A stretch of DNA of 64,000 nt from Sphingopyxis terrae subsp. terrae NBRC 15098 (GTDB lineage Bacteria > Pseudomonadota > Alphaproteobacteria > Sphingomonadales > Sphingomonadaceae), in contig NZ_BCZQ01000012.1 in assembly GCF_001598815.1 (NCBI RefSeq), positions 124,001-188,000 on the forward strand. Direction: 5' to 3'. The position numbers and the translations under genes were made by a program. The notes under the pieces were generated by a model, which was not told the DNA's origin, made no database searches, and saw only the letters and a list, made by a program, of their open reading frames with translations. Below are positions 35,647-45,078 of this stretch, one piece after another; position 1 is the stretch's first letter; the number at the start of each line of letters is the position of its first letter.

Positions 35647-35707
35647 TTCTTTCCTTTCCGTCCCGGTCCCTCCGGGACCGGCGTTGTTCGTGGGTGGGGG
35701 CGGCTGG

Positions 35708-35836
35708 TCAGATGACCAGCCGGCCGAGTTCCGCACCGTTCGGGCCAGCAGCGGCCAGGAACATGATCGAGCAGTAGAGCGTGGCAACCGCCGCGATGGC
35801 GTAGCTCTTGAGCGATTCGGTGTTGAAATGAGCCAT
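35708..35836 (-). CDS. Small membrane protein (42 residues)
   Basis: Starts MAHFNTESLKSYAIAAVATL and carries one hydrophobic helix (about residues 12-29), ending AELGRLVI. The ribosome site AAAGGA stands before the ATG at 35836. The frame is open further upstream to 35917 but without homology. It is 61 bases ahead of the PspC-type gene on the same strand and probably in one transcript with it. The function is unknown; sequence is suited to a membrane-associated regulator. Confidence 0.6.
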   Translation of the reverse strand: MAHFNTESLKSYAIAAVATLYCSIMFLAAAGPNGAELGRLVI

Positions 35837-36085
35837 GATATAATCCTTTCGTTCCTCCCACCCGGACCATCCGGTGGATGCCAGTAGTAATGCAGGAGGC
35901 GTGCCAATTTCATTCATTGGCGGTTAACCGCGGTTTTTTCGAAGTTGAAACTATATTTCAGCGGGAAAAAATCAATGATGTGGTGAAAATTCCCTCAAAT
36001 TAGAATTTTTTGCGTTTCGTCTTTGGCTGCAACGATGATGCGCGGGACTCGCATCGCGCACAGGGCTGGGGTAGGCGCAACGCAG
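35837..36085. other. AT-rich divergent promoter region with GCGGTTAACCGC palindrome
   Basis: This ~250-base gap between the small-protein gene and recF is much richer in A and T than its surroundings. GCGGTTAACCGC (35920-35931) is a perfect 12-base palindrome followed by GGTTTTTT; it could be a regulator site or the top of a terminator. No open gene is seen; recF may have its promoter in the ATGAT/TTGAAAC stretch around 35945-35985. Confidence 0.4.
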
Positions 36086-37195
36086 ATGACGCTGATCCGC
36101 CTTTCGTTGACCGATTTCCGCAATCACGCGGGGGCCGATCTGGCGGCCGGGCCCGGCCTTGTCGCGCTTCACGGCGACAATGGCGCCGGCAAGACGAATA
36201 TATTGGAGGCGATATCGCTGCTCGCGCCGGGGCGCGGGCTTCGGCGCGCGGCGCTACCCGATATGGTGCGCGACGGCGCCGCCGGCGGCTTCGCAGTGTT
36301 CGGCGAGGTGCAGGGTGATCCCGCGCTCGCCCCCGTGGCGCTTGGTACCGGGGTCGAACCCTCGGCACCGGGGCGCCGGATCGTCCGGATCAACGGCAGC
36401 GCCGCGGCGGCGACGGCGCTCGGCGACTGGCTCGCCATCCTCTGGCTCACCCCGGCGATGGACCGCCTGTTCGTCGAAACGGCGGGCAATCGGCGGCGCT
36501 TCCTCGATCGCCTCGTCCTCGCCCTCGACCCGCGCCATGCCCAGCATGGCAATCGTTATGAAGCGGCGATGCGCGCGCGGGGCAAATTGCTTGCCGACCT
36601 TTCCGCAGCCGATCCGCAATGGCTGGCGAGCCTGGAGGCGCAGCTGGCCGAGCATGGCGCGGCGATCGATGCGGCGCGCCAGCGGACGCTCGCGGCGTTA
36701 TCCGCCGAACTGGCGGAGCAGCCCGACGCACCCTTCGCGCGCCCGCTGCTGACCCTTGTCGATGCCGAGGGCGCACCGCGCGGCGCGGTGCACGACGCCG
36801 CGGCGCTGCGCGATCTGTTTGCGGCACGGCGCCGGATCGATGCCGCCGCCGGGCGCGCGACCGCCGGCCCGCACCGCGACGATCTTGCCGCCGTCCACGC
36901 GGCGAGCGGCCGCGCTGCGGCGCGCTGTTCGACCGGCGAGCAGAAGGCAATGCTGCTCTCGCTCGTCCTTGCGCACAGCGATTGCGTGGCGCGCGACCGT
37001 GGACAGCGGCCGATATTGCTGCTCGACGAAGTCGCCGCGCATCTCGACCCGCTGCGCCGCGCCGCGCTTTATGGGCGCCTAGCCGGCCAGGGCGGGCAGG
37101 CGTGGCTCACCGGCACCGAGGCGGGGCTGTTCGACGCGATGCCGGGTCCAGTGACGCGCTTTCGGGTTGCGGGCGGGCGGATCGCGCCGGGCTAG
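36086..37195 (+). CDS. recF: DNA replication and repair protein RecF
   Basis: A 369-residue SMC-like ATPase that loads RecA on gapped DNA. Walker A is [13 protein letters not shown], the RecF core has [12 protein letters not shown] before it, the signature stretch is [15 protein letters not shown], and Walker B is [12 protein letters not shown]. The start at 36086 ([13 protein letters not shown]) is the conserved one; earlier in-frame codons from 36023 have no homology. The gene is not next to dnaN or gyrB here, as is common in alphaproteobacteria. Confidence 0.96.
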   Translation: MTLIRLSLTDFRNHAGADLAAGPGLVALHGDNGAGKTNILEAISLLAPGRGLRRAALPDMVRDGAAGGFAVFGEVQGDPALAPVALGTGVEPSAPGRRIVRINGSAAAATALGDWLAILWLTPAMDRLFVETAGNRRRFLDRLVLALDPRHAQHGNRYEAAMRARGKLLADLSAADPQWLASLEAQLAEHGAAIDAARQRTLAALSAELAEQPDAPFARPLLTLVDAEGAPRGAVHDAAALRDLFAARRRIDAAAGRATAGPHRDDLAAVHAASGRAAARCSTGEQKAMLLSLVLAHSDCVARDRGQRPILLLDEVAAHLDPLRRAALYGRLAGQGGQAWLTGTEAGLFDAMPGPVTRFRVAGGRIAPG

Positions 37196-37306
37196 GGCGT
37201 CGCCGCGCCGCGACGAACGCTGCGCCTTTCCATGCTTCGCCCGCTTGTGCGGCCCGTCGTTCGTCCGTAACGCTGAGGCGAATCTCCGGCGCCCGACCGG
37301 ACGGAT

Positions 37307-39070
37307 ATGGGAGCAATGCGCGTGACGAGTGACGTGATGACAGAGCCGCTGGTGGCGCTCGATCCGACCTGGCCGAAAATGTCGATGGCCGATGCAACCG
37401 CGGTGCTGACCGCGCCCGGCGCGCGCTTCGAGATGGAGACGGTGACGATCCGCGGCGTGCCGACGCGCGTCTGGAAAAATGCCCCCAACGATCTTGGCGT
37501 CCTCTTCGACTTGTCGCGCACCCATGGCGCACGGCCGTTCACCATCCTCGACGACGACCGCGTCAGCTTCGAGGCGAATTGGCGCGCCACCGCGGCGCTG
37601 GCGCATGCGCTGCAGGACATGGGCGTCGGCAAGGGTGACCGCGTCGCCTTTGCGATGCGCAACCTGCCCGAATGGCCGATGGTTTTTTTCGCGATCACGA
37701 CCATCGGCGCGATCGCAGTGCCGCTCAATGCATGGTGGACCGGTGCCGAACTGGCCTATGGCATCCGCGATTCGGGCGCAAAGGTCGTGATCGTCGATGG
37801 CGAGCGGCTGGAGCGGCTGCGCGATCATCGCGAAGAACTGGGCGGCGTATCGCGCTGGATCGTCGCGCGCGGCGGCGCTGAAGGCGACACGGCGGCGATC
37901 GAGGATATCGTCGGCGCACCCGCAAGCTGGGCGGCGCTTCCCGATATCGCGCGGCCTGTCGTTGCGATCGATCCCGATGACGAGGCGACGATCTTCTACA
38001 CCAGCGGCACCACGGGCAATCCCAAGGGTGCGCTCGGCACCCATCGCAATCTGATGAGCAACATCCTCTCGGGCGGCTTTTCGGCGGCGCGCAGCTTCCT
38101 GCGTCGCGGCGAAGCGATCCCCGATCCGCAGCCGCGCACGACGCTGACCGTCATTCCGATGTTTCACGTCACCGCCTGTTCGGCCAGCCTGATGGGCAGC
38201 ATGGCGGCGGGCAACACGACGATCTTCATGCGCAAATGGGACGCGGTGCAGGCGATGGAGATTATAGAACGCGAAAAGGTCAATGTGACCGGCGGCGTGC
38301 CGACGATCGCCTGGCAGCTGATCGAGCACCCCGACCGCGCCAACTACGACCTCTCGTCGATCGAGGCGATCGCCTATGGCGGCGCGCCGTCGGCGCCCGA
38401 ACTGGTCAAGCGCATCTACGAAGAATTCGGCGCGCTGCCGGGCAACGGCTGGGGGATGACCGAAACGATGGCGACAGTGACGTCGCATTCGTCGGAAGAT
38501 TATCTCAATCGTCCGACCAGCGCCGGGCCGGCGGTTGCGGTCGCCGACCTTGAAATCCGCGACGATGATGGCGTGACGGTGCTGCCGACGGGAACGGTCG
38601 GCGAGCTGTGGGCGCGCGGCCCGATGATCGTCAAAGGCTATTGGAACAAGCCCGAGGCGACGGCCGAAACCTTTGTCGACGGCTGGGTGCGCACCGGCGA
38701 CCTTGCGCGCCTTGATGACGAAGGCTTCGTCTATATCGTCGACCGGGCGAAGGACATGGTGCTGCGCGGCGGCGAGAATATCTATTCGTCGGAAGTCGAA
38801 AACGCGCTCTACGAACATCCGGCGGTCACCGATTGCGCGATCATCGGCATCCCGCACCGCACGCTGGGCGAAGAACCTGCGGCAGTCGTGCATCTGGCGC
38901 CGGGCATGTCGGCAAGCGAAGGCGAATTGCAGGATTGGGTGCGCGCGCGGCTCGCGGCGTTCAAGGTGCCGGTCGCGGTGCATTTCGTCGCCGACACGCT
39001 GCCGCGCAATGCCAATGGCAAGATATTGAAGAAGGATCTGAAGGCGCTGTTCGCCGACCGCGCAAGCTGA
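37307..39070 (+). CDS. Acyl-CoA synthetase (class I adenylate-forming)
   Basis: A 587-residue AMP-binding enzyme that activates a carboxylic acid via an acyl-adenylate to the CoA ester. Motif A3 is IFYTSGTTGNPKGA, then GWGMTETMATVT, WVRTGDLARLDDEGFVYIVDR, and the C-terminal catalytic lysine in RNANGKILKKDL. It belongs to the medium/long-chain or aromatic acyl-CoA ligase group; substrate not told by sequence. The start is uncertain: ATG 37307, 37316 and 37337 are all in frame, with weak ribosome sites. It stands alone, in the plus direction. Confidence 0.9.
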   Translation: MGAMRVTSDVMTEPLVALDPTWPKMSMADATAVLTAPGARFEMETVTIRGVPTRVWKNAPNDLGVLFDLSRTHGARPFTILDDDRVSFEANWRATAALAHALQDMGVGKGDRVAFAMRNLPEWPMVFFAITTIGAIAVPLNAWWTGAELAYGIRDSGAKVVIVDGERLERLRDHREELGGVSRWIVARGGAEGDTAAIEDIVGAPASWAALPDIARPVVAIDPDDEATIFYTSGTTGNPKGALGTHRNLMSNILSGGFSAARSFLRRGEAIPDPQPRTTLTVIPMFHVTACSASLMGSMAAGNTTIFMRKWDAVQAMEIIEREKVNVTGGVPTIAWQLIEHPDRANYDLSSIEAIAYGGAPSAPELVKRIYEEFGALPGNGWGMTETMATVTSHSSEDYLNRPTSAGPAVAVADLEIRDDDGVTVLPTGTVGELWARGPMIVKGYWNKPEATAETFVDGWVRTGDLARLDDEGFVYIVDRAKDMVLRGGENIYSSEVENALYEHPAVTDCAIIGIPHRTLGEEPAAVVHLAPGMSASEGELQDWVRARLAAFKVPVAVHFVADTLPRNANGKILKKDLKALFADRAS

Positions 39071-39142
39071 CGGACGTTTTGGGAAGAGTGGGGAGTGCGG
39101 CTTTGCCGCCCCCGCGACGTCTTCCGGGCAAAGGATAGGCCT

Positions 39143-39880
39143 TTGCCAAATTTTCTATACGATTTTCCGCTCCATGTTCGCTGGCCGCGCGGCGCGATGA
39201 TCCTGCCTCTGCTGACTCTCGCAGCCTGCGGCGCACCGCATTCGCCCTCCGATCAGGCGATTGCGACCTTCTCGCTGACGACGCGCGCGGGGATTACCGA
39301 TTATGCGGTCGATCCCGATCCGCTCAAACATGCCGCTGCCGGCTATTTTCGCGATGTGGCGGTGGCGGCGCCAGACGAATCGGTCGGGCAGTTTCGCGCT
39401 CGCGTCGCCACCGCCATCTATTCCGAAAAAGGCGTCCACGCGTCGCTCGGTTCGGCGGCGCAGCAGGCGATCGTGCCGCGGCTCGCCGCGCTCGATGCCG
39501 CCGCGCGGAAGGACGACCGGCAGGGTGCGGGACTCGCGGCGCTCGAAATCTATCGCGCGCTGATCGAGGATATGGCGACCGTGTCGAAGGCGACAACGGC
39601 GATGGCGCTGATCGATTATGCGCAATTGGCCGGGGCCGCGCGTCTTGCGGCGGCGCGGCCGGACTGGTCCGGGGTCGATGCGGCGATGACAATGGCGGGC
39701 CAGCATTGGGATGACATTGCGGGCGACGTCGGCGACACGGCGCTGGCGGGCCAGATGGGTGCGGCGCTGAAGGCGGCACAGGAGGGCGCGGCGCGGCGCG
39801 ACGATGCCGCAACCGAACAGGCGCTGCAGGCCGCACGGCCATCGATCGATCGCCTGATCGCCTATTTCAAACGGACATAG
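39143..39880 (+). CDS. Hypothetical lipoprotein
   Basis: The protein has a lipobox LTLAAC after a hydrophobic stretch AMILPLLTLAAC, then a helical, alanine-rich body (KHAAAGYFRDVAVAAPDESV, SIDRLIAYFKR). I do not recognise the family. A TTG at 39143 is proposed as the start because AAAGGA lies 7 bases before it and the n-region then has the arginines a signal needs; an ATG at 39197 would leave only MILPLLTLAAC. From TTG the length is 245 residues, from ATG 227. Its 3' end overlaps the convergent exported nuclease-fold gene by 19 bases. Confidence 0.6.
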   Translation: MPNFLYDFPLHVRWPRGAMILPLLTLAACGAPHSPSDQAIATFSLTTRAGITDYAVDPDPLKHAAAGYFRDVAVAAPDESVGQFRARVATAIYSEKGVHASLGSAAQQAIVPRLAALDAAARKDDRQGAGLAALEIYRALIEDMATVSKATTAMALIDYAQLAGAARLAAARPDWSGVDAAMTMAGQHWDDIAGDVGDTALAGQMGAALKAAQEGAARRDDAATEQALQAARPSIDRLIAYFKRT

Positions 39881-40926
39881 CCGAGCGGGCCGCGTGCGGC
39901 GGTCGGTGCGAGCGGTGCGAGGCGGTAACGCGCGACATAGCCGATATGGTCGGACAGCATGCGGCCGTCGGCGCTGCGTCCGAACGGCACCGATATGGCC
40001 ACGGCGGTGAGCGCGGCGATGCGGGTCGAGGCGAATAATTGCCAGTCCTTGGCGCGGTGAAAGCTTTCGAGCGCGGCGCGGGGCAGGCCGCTTGTGCTGC
40101 GCGAACAGGCGTGCATCGCATCGTCGAGCCCACCGGTGCGCGCTGCACCCCACCAGCCGCCCGTCGCCGATGCGAAGGCGCGGGCGCGCGGCGCGATCTT
40201 GCCGACGTTGAAGTCGCCGGCAAAGATGATCGGATAGCGATGCCACGGGCTTTGCGCCATGAACCGTCCGGCTGCGTCGAGCTGGCGGCGATAGGCATAG
40301 TCGGCGCGTTCGTCGGAAACCCCCGACGCCCCCCGCGAATTGAAATGCGCGGTGGTCACGACGACCGGCGTCGCCGCGCCCGGAACCGCGACGAGCGCCA
40401 TCAATATGCCCTTGTTGGCAAGGCAGTCATAACCGGCACAGGCATAGGCCGGAAAGGGCGCGCGGCGTACCGCGAGGATTGGATAGTCCGACAGCAGTTG
40501 CAGCCCGCTGCCGAGCAGCTTGCCCGACCGCTCGCCCTTGAACCATGACGCGGCGGCGGCGAAGCGGCGGTCGGCGGCGGTGGCGGGCAGGCTGCTGCGA
40601 TCGGCAGCGGCCGGGCCGTCCACGGCATAGCGATAGCCGCTTTCCGCACCGATCCGCTGCGCGGCGCGGGTGAAGGCTTCCTGCAGCACGACGATATGCG
40701 GCTGGGTTCCCGCCTGCCGCATCGCGCGCAGCCGCGCCGCGATTTGCCCGAAATCATCGCTGCGCCCCCAGGCGAGCGGCCAGGGTAGGCCATGGATATT
40801 GTAGGTGAGGACGCTGATCGGGGTCGCGGGGGTTGGGGGAGGCGCGGCGGTGGCGGTGCAACTTACGGCAAACGCCCCGGCCAGCGCAGCGATCCGGAGC
40901 AAGCTGCGGGACAGGATTTGGGACAT
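39862..40926 (-). CDS. Exported endonuclease/exonuclease/phosphatase-fold hydrolase
   Basis: A 354-residue secreted protein of the EEP fold (DNase I, sphingomyelinase and inositol phosphatase superfamily). The signal peptide is LRIAALAGAFAVSCTATAA. The metal-binding motifs are present: VLTYNIHGLPW (Asn), VVLQEAF (Glu), TTAHFNSRG (His), IFAGDFNVG (Asp/Asn) and MLSDHIGYV (Asp-His). The NIHGLP form and the exported location make a sphingomyelinase- or phospholipid-type substrate as likely as DNA. Four cysteines may pair. Convergent with the lipoprotein gene. Confidence 0.82.
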   Translation of the reverse strand: MSQILSRSLLRIAALAGAFAVSCTATAAPPPTPATPISVLTYNIHGLPWPLAWGRSDDFGQIAARLRAMRQAGTQPHIVVLQEAFTRAAQRIGAESGYRYAVDGPAAADRSSLPATAADRRFAAAASWFKGERSGKLLGSGLQLLSDYPILAVRRAPFPAYACAGYDCLANKGILMALVAVPGAATPVVVTTAHFNSRGASGVSDERADYAYRRQLDAAGRFMAQSPWHRYPIIFAGDFNVGKIAPRARAFASATGGWWGAARTGGLDDAMHACSRSTSGLPRAALESFHRAKDWQLFASTRIAALTAVAISVPFGRSADGRMLSDHIGYVARYRLAPLAPTAARGPLGYVRLK

Positions 40927-41082
40927 GGGGCAAGGCTCCCGCTACGCAATTCGACCATCGCCCCTTTCAAATGGACGGCACCGCGCGCGCTTTTCCGCAT
41001 GAGCACGAAAAAAGCGTCGCATTGCCGATCGATGGGCGCGATCCGATTGCGGCTTGCGCGCGGCATTGGTATGGGGCGGCGC

Positions 41083-41604
41083 ATGATCGCCGACGGTCTG
41101 GATGGGGCGTTCCTGGCCCACCGCGCAGCGCTGGAACGTTTCGTGCGGGCCCGCTGCGGCGACGCGTCGGACGCCGAGGATATTCTGCAGGATTTGTGGA
41201 TCAAGATCGGCGGGATCGCGGCGGTTCCAGACGATCCGCTCTCCTATCTTTATCGGGTCGCCGACAATCTGGTGATCGACCGCCGCCGCTCGGCGCAGCG
41301 CCGCGAGCGGCGCGACGATGCGTGGAGCGCGCTGGCAACGGGCGACGCGGGCGAGGCGTCGCCAGCCCCCTCGGCCGAGCGCGCGGCGATCGCGAAGAGC
41401 GAGCTGGCGCGCGTCGCGGCGCTGTTCGACGAACTGGGCGAGCCGACCACCGGCATCTTCCGCAGCTACCGCATCGAGGGCACGCCGCAGCGCGACATAG
41501 CCGCGCATTTCGGCCTCAGCCTGAGCGCTGTCGAAAAACATCTACAAAAGGCCTACAAGGCCGTATTGCAATTACGTGACAAACTCGATGCGGAAAATGA
41601 CTGA
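41083..41604 (+). CDS. ECF sigma factor (FecI type)
   Basis: A 173-residue sigma-70 family member with regions 2 and 4 only. Region 2 shows AEDILQDLWIKIG and YLYRVADNLVIDRRRS, region 4 shows EGTPQRDIAAHFGLSLSAVEKHLQKAYKAVLQ, the helix-turn-helix of FecI-like factors. It is the first gene of the sigma-FecR-receptor set. The start is not certain: ATG 41083 and 41071 are both possible and neither has a strong ribosome site. Its target promoters should include the receptor operon. Confidence 0.9.
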   Translation: MIADGLDGAFLAHRAALERFVRARCGDASDAEDILQDLWIKIGGIAAVPDDPLSYLYRVADNLVIDRRRSAQRRERRDDAWSALATGDAGEASPAPSAERAAIAKSELARVAALFDELGEPTTGIFRSYRIEGTPQRDIAAHFGLSLSAVEKHLQKAYKAVLQLRDKLDAEND

Positions 41605-41640
41605 CCAGACCGTCCTAGCTGCGAAGGGACGGTTTTACGC

Positions 41641-42576
41641 ATGGCAAACGGCATGACAGAGCAGGAGGCGGTGGGCTGGTTCGTCCGGCAGCGCGATCCC
41701 GCGCTTGCCGATTGGCCTGCCTTCACCGCGTGGCTGGAGGCCGATCCTGCGCACGCCGCCGCCTATGACCGGGTGGCGATCGCCGATGCGGCGATGACCG
41801 AGGCCCTCGCCGCGCGGCCCTTGGTCGCGGATCGCCCGGACGCCGCGCCCGCCAACGACAACGCCCCCGGATTCTTCCGCCGCTATGGTGCCGTTGCCGC
41901 CGCGCTGCTCGTCGCCGTAAGTGCGTGGCCGGTCTATCGCGTCGCAGTGCCGACCTATGCGGTCGAGACCGCGCTCGGCGAGCAGCGCAGCGTGACGCTG
42001 GACGACGGAACGGTGATCGACCTCAACGGCGGAACGCGCGTGACGCTCGACCGCCGCAATCCGCGCATCGCGACGCTCGAAGGCGGTGAGGCGGTGTTCC
42101 GCGTCACCCACGATCCCACCGATCCCTTCACCGTCGTGTCGGGCGACATGCGACTGCGCGATGTCGGCACGGTCTTCAACGTCGCGCGCGAGGACGGACG
42201 TGCCGAAGTGAGCGTGGCCGAAGGTGCGGTGATGTTCGATCCCGATCGCGCGGCCCTGCTGCTGCGCGCGGGGCAGCGGCTGCACATCGCGCATAGCGGC
42301 GCGGCGCCGGTCGTCACCCGCGTCGATCCCGCGACAGTGGCCGGGTGGAAGACGGGCCGCCTCGATTTCACCGCGGCGCCGCTGTCGGACATCGCGCCCG
42401 ACCTGTCGCGCGCGCTTGGCGCCCCGATCGCCGTCGATCCCGCCATCGCCGATCGCACCTTTACGGGCACGATCCTGATCGACGGCAAGGATAAGGCCGC
42501 TATAGAAAAGATCGCGATCCTGATGGGCGTTTCGGCCCGCAAGGTCGGCGAGGAGTGGCGACTGACCGCGAACTGA
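41641..42576 (+). CDS. FecR-type anti-sigma factor
   Basis: A 311-residue inner-membrane regulator. The cytoplasmic N-terminus has the FecR_N region (EAVGWFVRQRDPALADWPAFTAWLEAD), one membrane helix lies at ~80-97, and the periplasmic part holds the FecR domain (VTLDDGTVIDLNGGTRVTLD, GEAVFRVTHDPTDPFTV, VGTVFNVARED) with a closing STN-like segment. It relays the receptor signal to the sigma factor. Its TGA overlaps the receptor ATG, so the two are translationally coupled. Confidence 0.93.
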   Translation: MANGMTEQEAVGWFVRQRDPALADWPAFTAWLEADPAHAAAYDRVAIADAAMTEALAARPLVADRPDAAPANDNAPGFFRRYGAVAAALLVAVSAWPVYRVAVPTYAVETALGEQRSVTLDDGTVIDLNGGTRVTLDRRNPRIATLEGGEAVFRVTHDPTDPFTVVSGDMRLRDVGTVFNVAREDGRAEVSVAEGAVMFDPDRAALLLRAGQRLHIAHSGAAPVVTRVDPATVAGWKTGRLDFTAAPLSDIAPDLSRALGAPIAVDPAIADRTFTGTILIDGKDKAAIEKIAILMGVSARKVGEEWRLTAN

Positions 42577-44948
42577 TGGTGCAGCGTTACAGGCAATGGG
42601 CGGCGGCCAGCCTCGTGGCGGCTCTGGCCCCCGCGTCGGTCCATGCCGCCGAGACGCATCGCTTTGCCATCGCTGCCGGCCGGCTCGACCAGGCGATTCT
42701 TGAACTCGGGCGCCAGGGCGGCGTCAGTGTCGCGCTTGCCGATCCCGCGATGGGCGAGATCCGCGTGCGCCGCGTCGCCGGCACGATGGACGCCGAAACC
42801 GCGCTTGCGCGGCTGCTGCGCGGCACCGGGCTAGGCGTGACCATCATCGACGCGCGCAGCTTTCGCATCGTGCGCGTCCCCGTTCGGGGGCGCCCGGCAC
42901 CGCCGCCGCGCCGCCCGGCGCCGCCCCCCGCAGCCCCGCGCCGGGCCGACCCTGCGCCGCCCGAAGAGATTATCGTCACGGCCAGCAAGCGCGACACCTC
43001 GCTCGCCGACTATCCCGCTGCAGTCACGGTGATGCGCCTCGATGACAGTTTCGCGGGCGCGCCCGGGCAGCATGGTTCGGACGTCATCGTGCGCCAGCTT
43101 CCCTCGGTCAATTCGACCAACCTCGGCCCCGGCCGCAACAAACTGTTCATTCGCGGCGTCGCCGATTCAAGCTTCACCGGCCCGACGCAGGCGACGGTGG
43201 GGCAATATTTCGGCTACGCGCGGCTCAACTATAACGCGCCCGATCCCGACATCGCGCTCTATGACATCGACAAGATCGAGGTGCTGGAAGGGCCGCAGGG
43301 AACGCTTTACGGCGCCGGGTCGCTCGGCGGCATCATCCGCATCGATCCGGCAAAGCCCGACAGCGGCGGTTTCGCGGCGCGCATGCAAGCGGGCTATGCA
43401 CTGACCCAGCATGGCGCCGACAGCCACGATGCGGCGGCGACGCTCAACCTGCCGCTGTTGACCGACCGTGCCGCGCTGCGTGTCGTCGGCTATCATCGCA
43501 TCGACGGCGGCTATATCGACGACAGCGCCCGCGGGCTCAGCGACGTCAACCGCAGCCGCATCTTCGGCGGGCGCGCGGCGCTGCGTGTGACACCCGGCGA
43601 CGGCTGGACGATCGATGCGGGCTGGGTGCGGCAAGACATACAGACGCGCGACGGTCAATATTCGGAGGCCGGGCTGCCCGACCTGACGCGGCAGAGCCTG
43701 ATCGCGCAGCCCTTCGACAATGATTATTCGCTGCTTTACGCGACGGTCGAAAAAAGCTGGGGTCCGCTGGTGCTGCGATCGACCGGTGCGATCGTGTCGC
43801 ACGATCTGGCGAACCGCTTCGATGCGTCGGCGCTCGGCGGCGGGAACCCCTTGGCCTTTACGCAGGATATTGGGATCCGCCAGCACGCCAATGAAACCAC
43901 GCTGTCGCGGCAGGGCGCGCACGGGCATGGCTGGATCGCGGGGATCAGCATCACCGACGGGAAGGACCGGACCCGGCGCGCGCTCGGCGACCCCGCCGCG
44001 CCCGCCCCGATCGCCGATATTCTGAACGAGCGCAGCGAGGTTGCGCTGTTCGGCGAATGGACCTTCGGCCTCGCGCCGCGGCTCAGCGCCAGCCTTGGCG
44101 GCCGCTATGCCCATACGCGCTTTTCGGGCGAACTGATCGATCCTGCAAACCCGAACCCGCCTGAACCGCGTCGCGCCGTCGACTATTTCGTGCCCGCTGT
44201 GGCGCTGCGCTGGAAACCGGGGGGCGGCTGGCTGATCTACGGACGCTATCAGGAGGGATTCCGGCCCGGCGGCTTGACGGTGAGCAGCCCGGGAAGCGCG
44301 GTCGCCTTCCAGTCGGACACCATCGCGACGTTCGAACTCGGCGCGCGGCGGGGGGCGCCCGATCATGATCCGCTCAGCGTGGCGCTGTCGGGCTCCTACG
44401 CGCGCTGGGAATCGATTCAGGCCGATCTCGTCGATGCGCAGGGTTTTCCCTACACGGACAATATCGGCAATGGTTCGATTCTCGGATTCAGCGCGTCTGC
44501 GACGTGGAACGCCACCCCGTCGCTGCGCCTCGACGGCAGCGCCTTTCTCAACCACAGCAGCCTGACCCAAGCCGCACCGGCCTATGCGCGGGCGGAGGAC
44601 AATGATCTGCCCAATATCGCGCAGTGGGGCGCGCGGGTGGGCGCGCGCTGGGTGCAGAGCGTCGGCGCCGATGCCCGCCTGTCGATTGCCGCCGATGCGC
44701 GCTATGTCGGCAAATCCTATCTCGGCGTCGGCAATCTGCTCGACATCAGCCAGGGCCGCTATGTCGACACGGCTCTGAACCTGCGTCTCGAGCGCGGGCG
44801 TTTCGGCTTTGCGCTAGGTGTCACGAACCTGTTCAACGCCGATCGTAACCGCTTTTCCTATGGGAACCCCTTCACCGTGGTCGCCGGTCGGCAGGAAACG
44901 CCGCTGCGGCCCCGCACCGTCAGGATTGGCCTGGATGCAGCCTTTTGA
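42576..44948 (+). CDS. TonB-dependent receptor with N-terminal STN signalling domain
   Basis: A 790-residue outer-membrane transporter. After the signal peptide (WAAASLVAALAPASVHA) comes the STN domain (~residues 20-105), which contacts FecR, then a Pro/Arg-rich linker PPPRRPAPPPAAPRRADP, a TonB box EEIIVTAS, the plug domain (LPSVNSTNLGPG, IEVLEGPQGTLYGAGSLGG) and a 22-strand-type barrel ending in phenylalanine (GLDAAF). This is the cell-surface signalling arrangement used for ferric siderophores or other scarce nutrients. The true ligand is unknown. The ATG at 42576 overlaps the fecR stop by one base; GTG 42555 is an alternative. Confidence 0.93.
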   Translation: MVQRYRQWAAASLVAALAPASVHAAETHRFAIAAGRLDQAILELGRQGGVSVALADPAMGEIRVRRVAGTMDAETALARLLRGTGLGVTIIDARSFRIVRVPVRGRPAPPPRRPAPPPAAPRRADPAPPEEIIVTASKRDTSLADYPAAVTVMRLDDSFAGAPGQHGSDVIVRQLPSVNSTNLGPGRNKLFIRGVADSSFTGPTQATVGQYFGYARLNYNAPDPDIALYDIDKIEVLEGPQGTLYGAGSLGGIIRIDPAKPDSGGFAARMQAGYALTQHGADSHDAAATLNLPLLTDRAALRVVGYHRIDGGYIDDSARGLSDVNRSRIFGGRAALRVTPGDGWTIDAGWVRQDIQTRDGQYSEAGLPDLTRQSLIAQPFDNDYSLLYATVEKSWGPLVLRSTGAIVSHDLANRFDASALGGGNPLAFTQDIGIRQHANETTLSRQGAHGHGWIAGISITDGKDRTRRALGDPAAPAPIADILNERSEVALFGEWTFGLAPRLSASLGGRYAHTRFSGELIDPANPNPPEPRRAVDYFVPAVALRWKPGGGWLIYGRYQEGFRPGGLTVSSPGSAVAFQSDTIATFELGARRGAPDHDPLSVALSGSYARWESIQADLVDAQGFPYTDNIGNGSILGFSASATWNATPSLRLDGSAFLNHSSLTQAAPAYARAEDNDLPNIAQWGARVGARWVQSVGADARLSIAADARYVGKSYLGVGNLLDISQGRYVDTALNLRLERGRFGFALGVTNLFNADRNRFSYGNPFTVVAGRQETPLRPRTVRIGLDAAF

Positions 44949-45078
44949 ACGGCGGTTCAGCCGCGCGCGGCGGCGGCGCCTTTGCGGGCGCGGCGCGGGT
45001 GCGAGGCGCCTTGTCCGCGTTGCGGCTGCCCCAGACGAGCAAGCGATAGACCATCGCCATCAAGGACATGTCAGTCAT
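44920..45078 (-). CDS. Possible 52-residue small protein, antisense to receptor end
   Basis: A frame MTDMSLMAMVYRLLVWGSRN followed by a Pro/Ala/Lys-rich tail. GGAGGG stands 6 bases before its ATG. Against it: it overlaps the end of the receptor gene, its start lies over the deacetylase start on the other strand, and its tail looks like GC-rich antisense sequence. Listed because it fills an otherwise empty 119-base gap with a good ribosome site. Confidence 0.25.
   Translation of the reverse strand: MTDMSLMAMVYRLLVWGSRNADKAPRTRAAPAKAPPPRAAEPPFKRLHPGQS

Noticed and set aside
37079..38983. Open frame of 634 codons antisense to the acyl-CoA synthetase
   Set aside because: Same reasoning: an artefact of codon bias opposite a well-supported enzyme gene.
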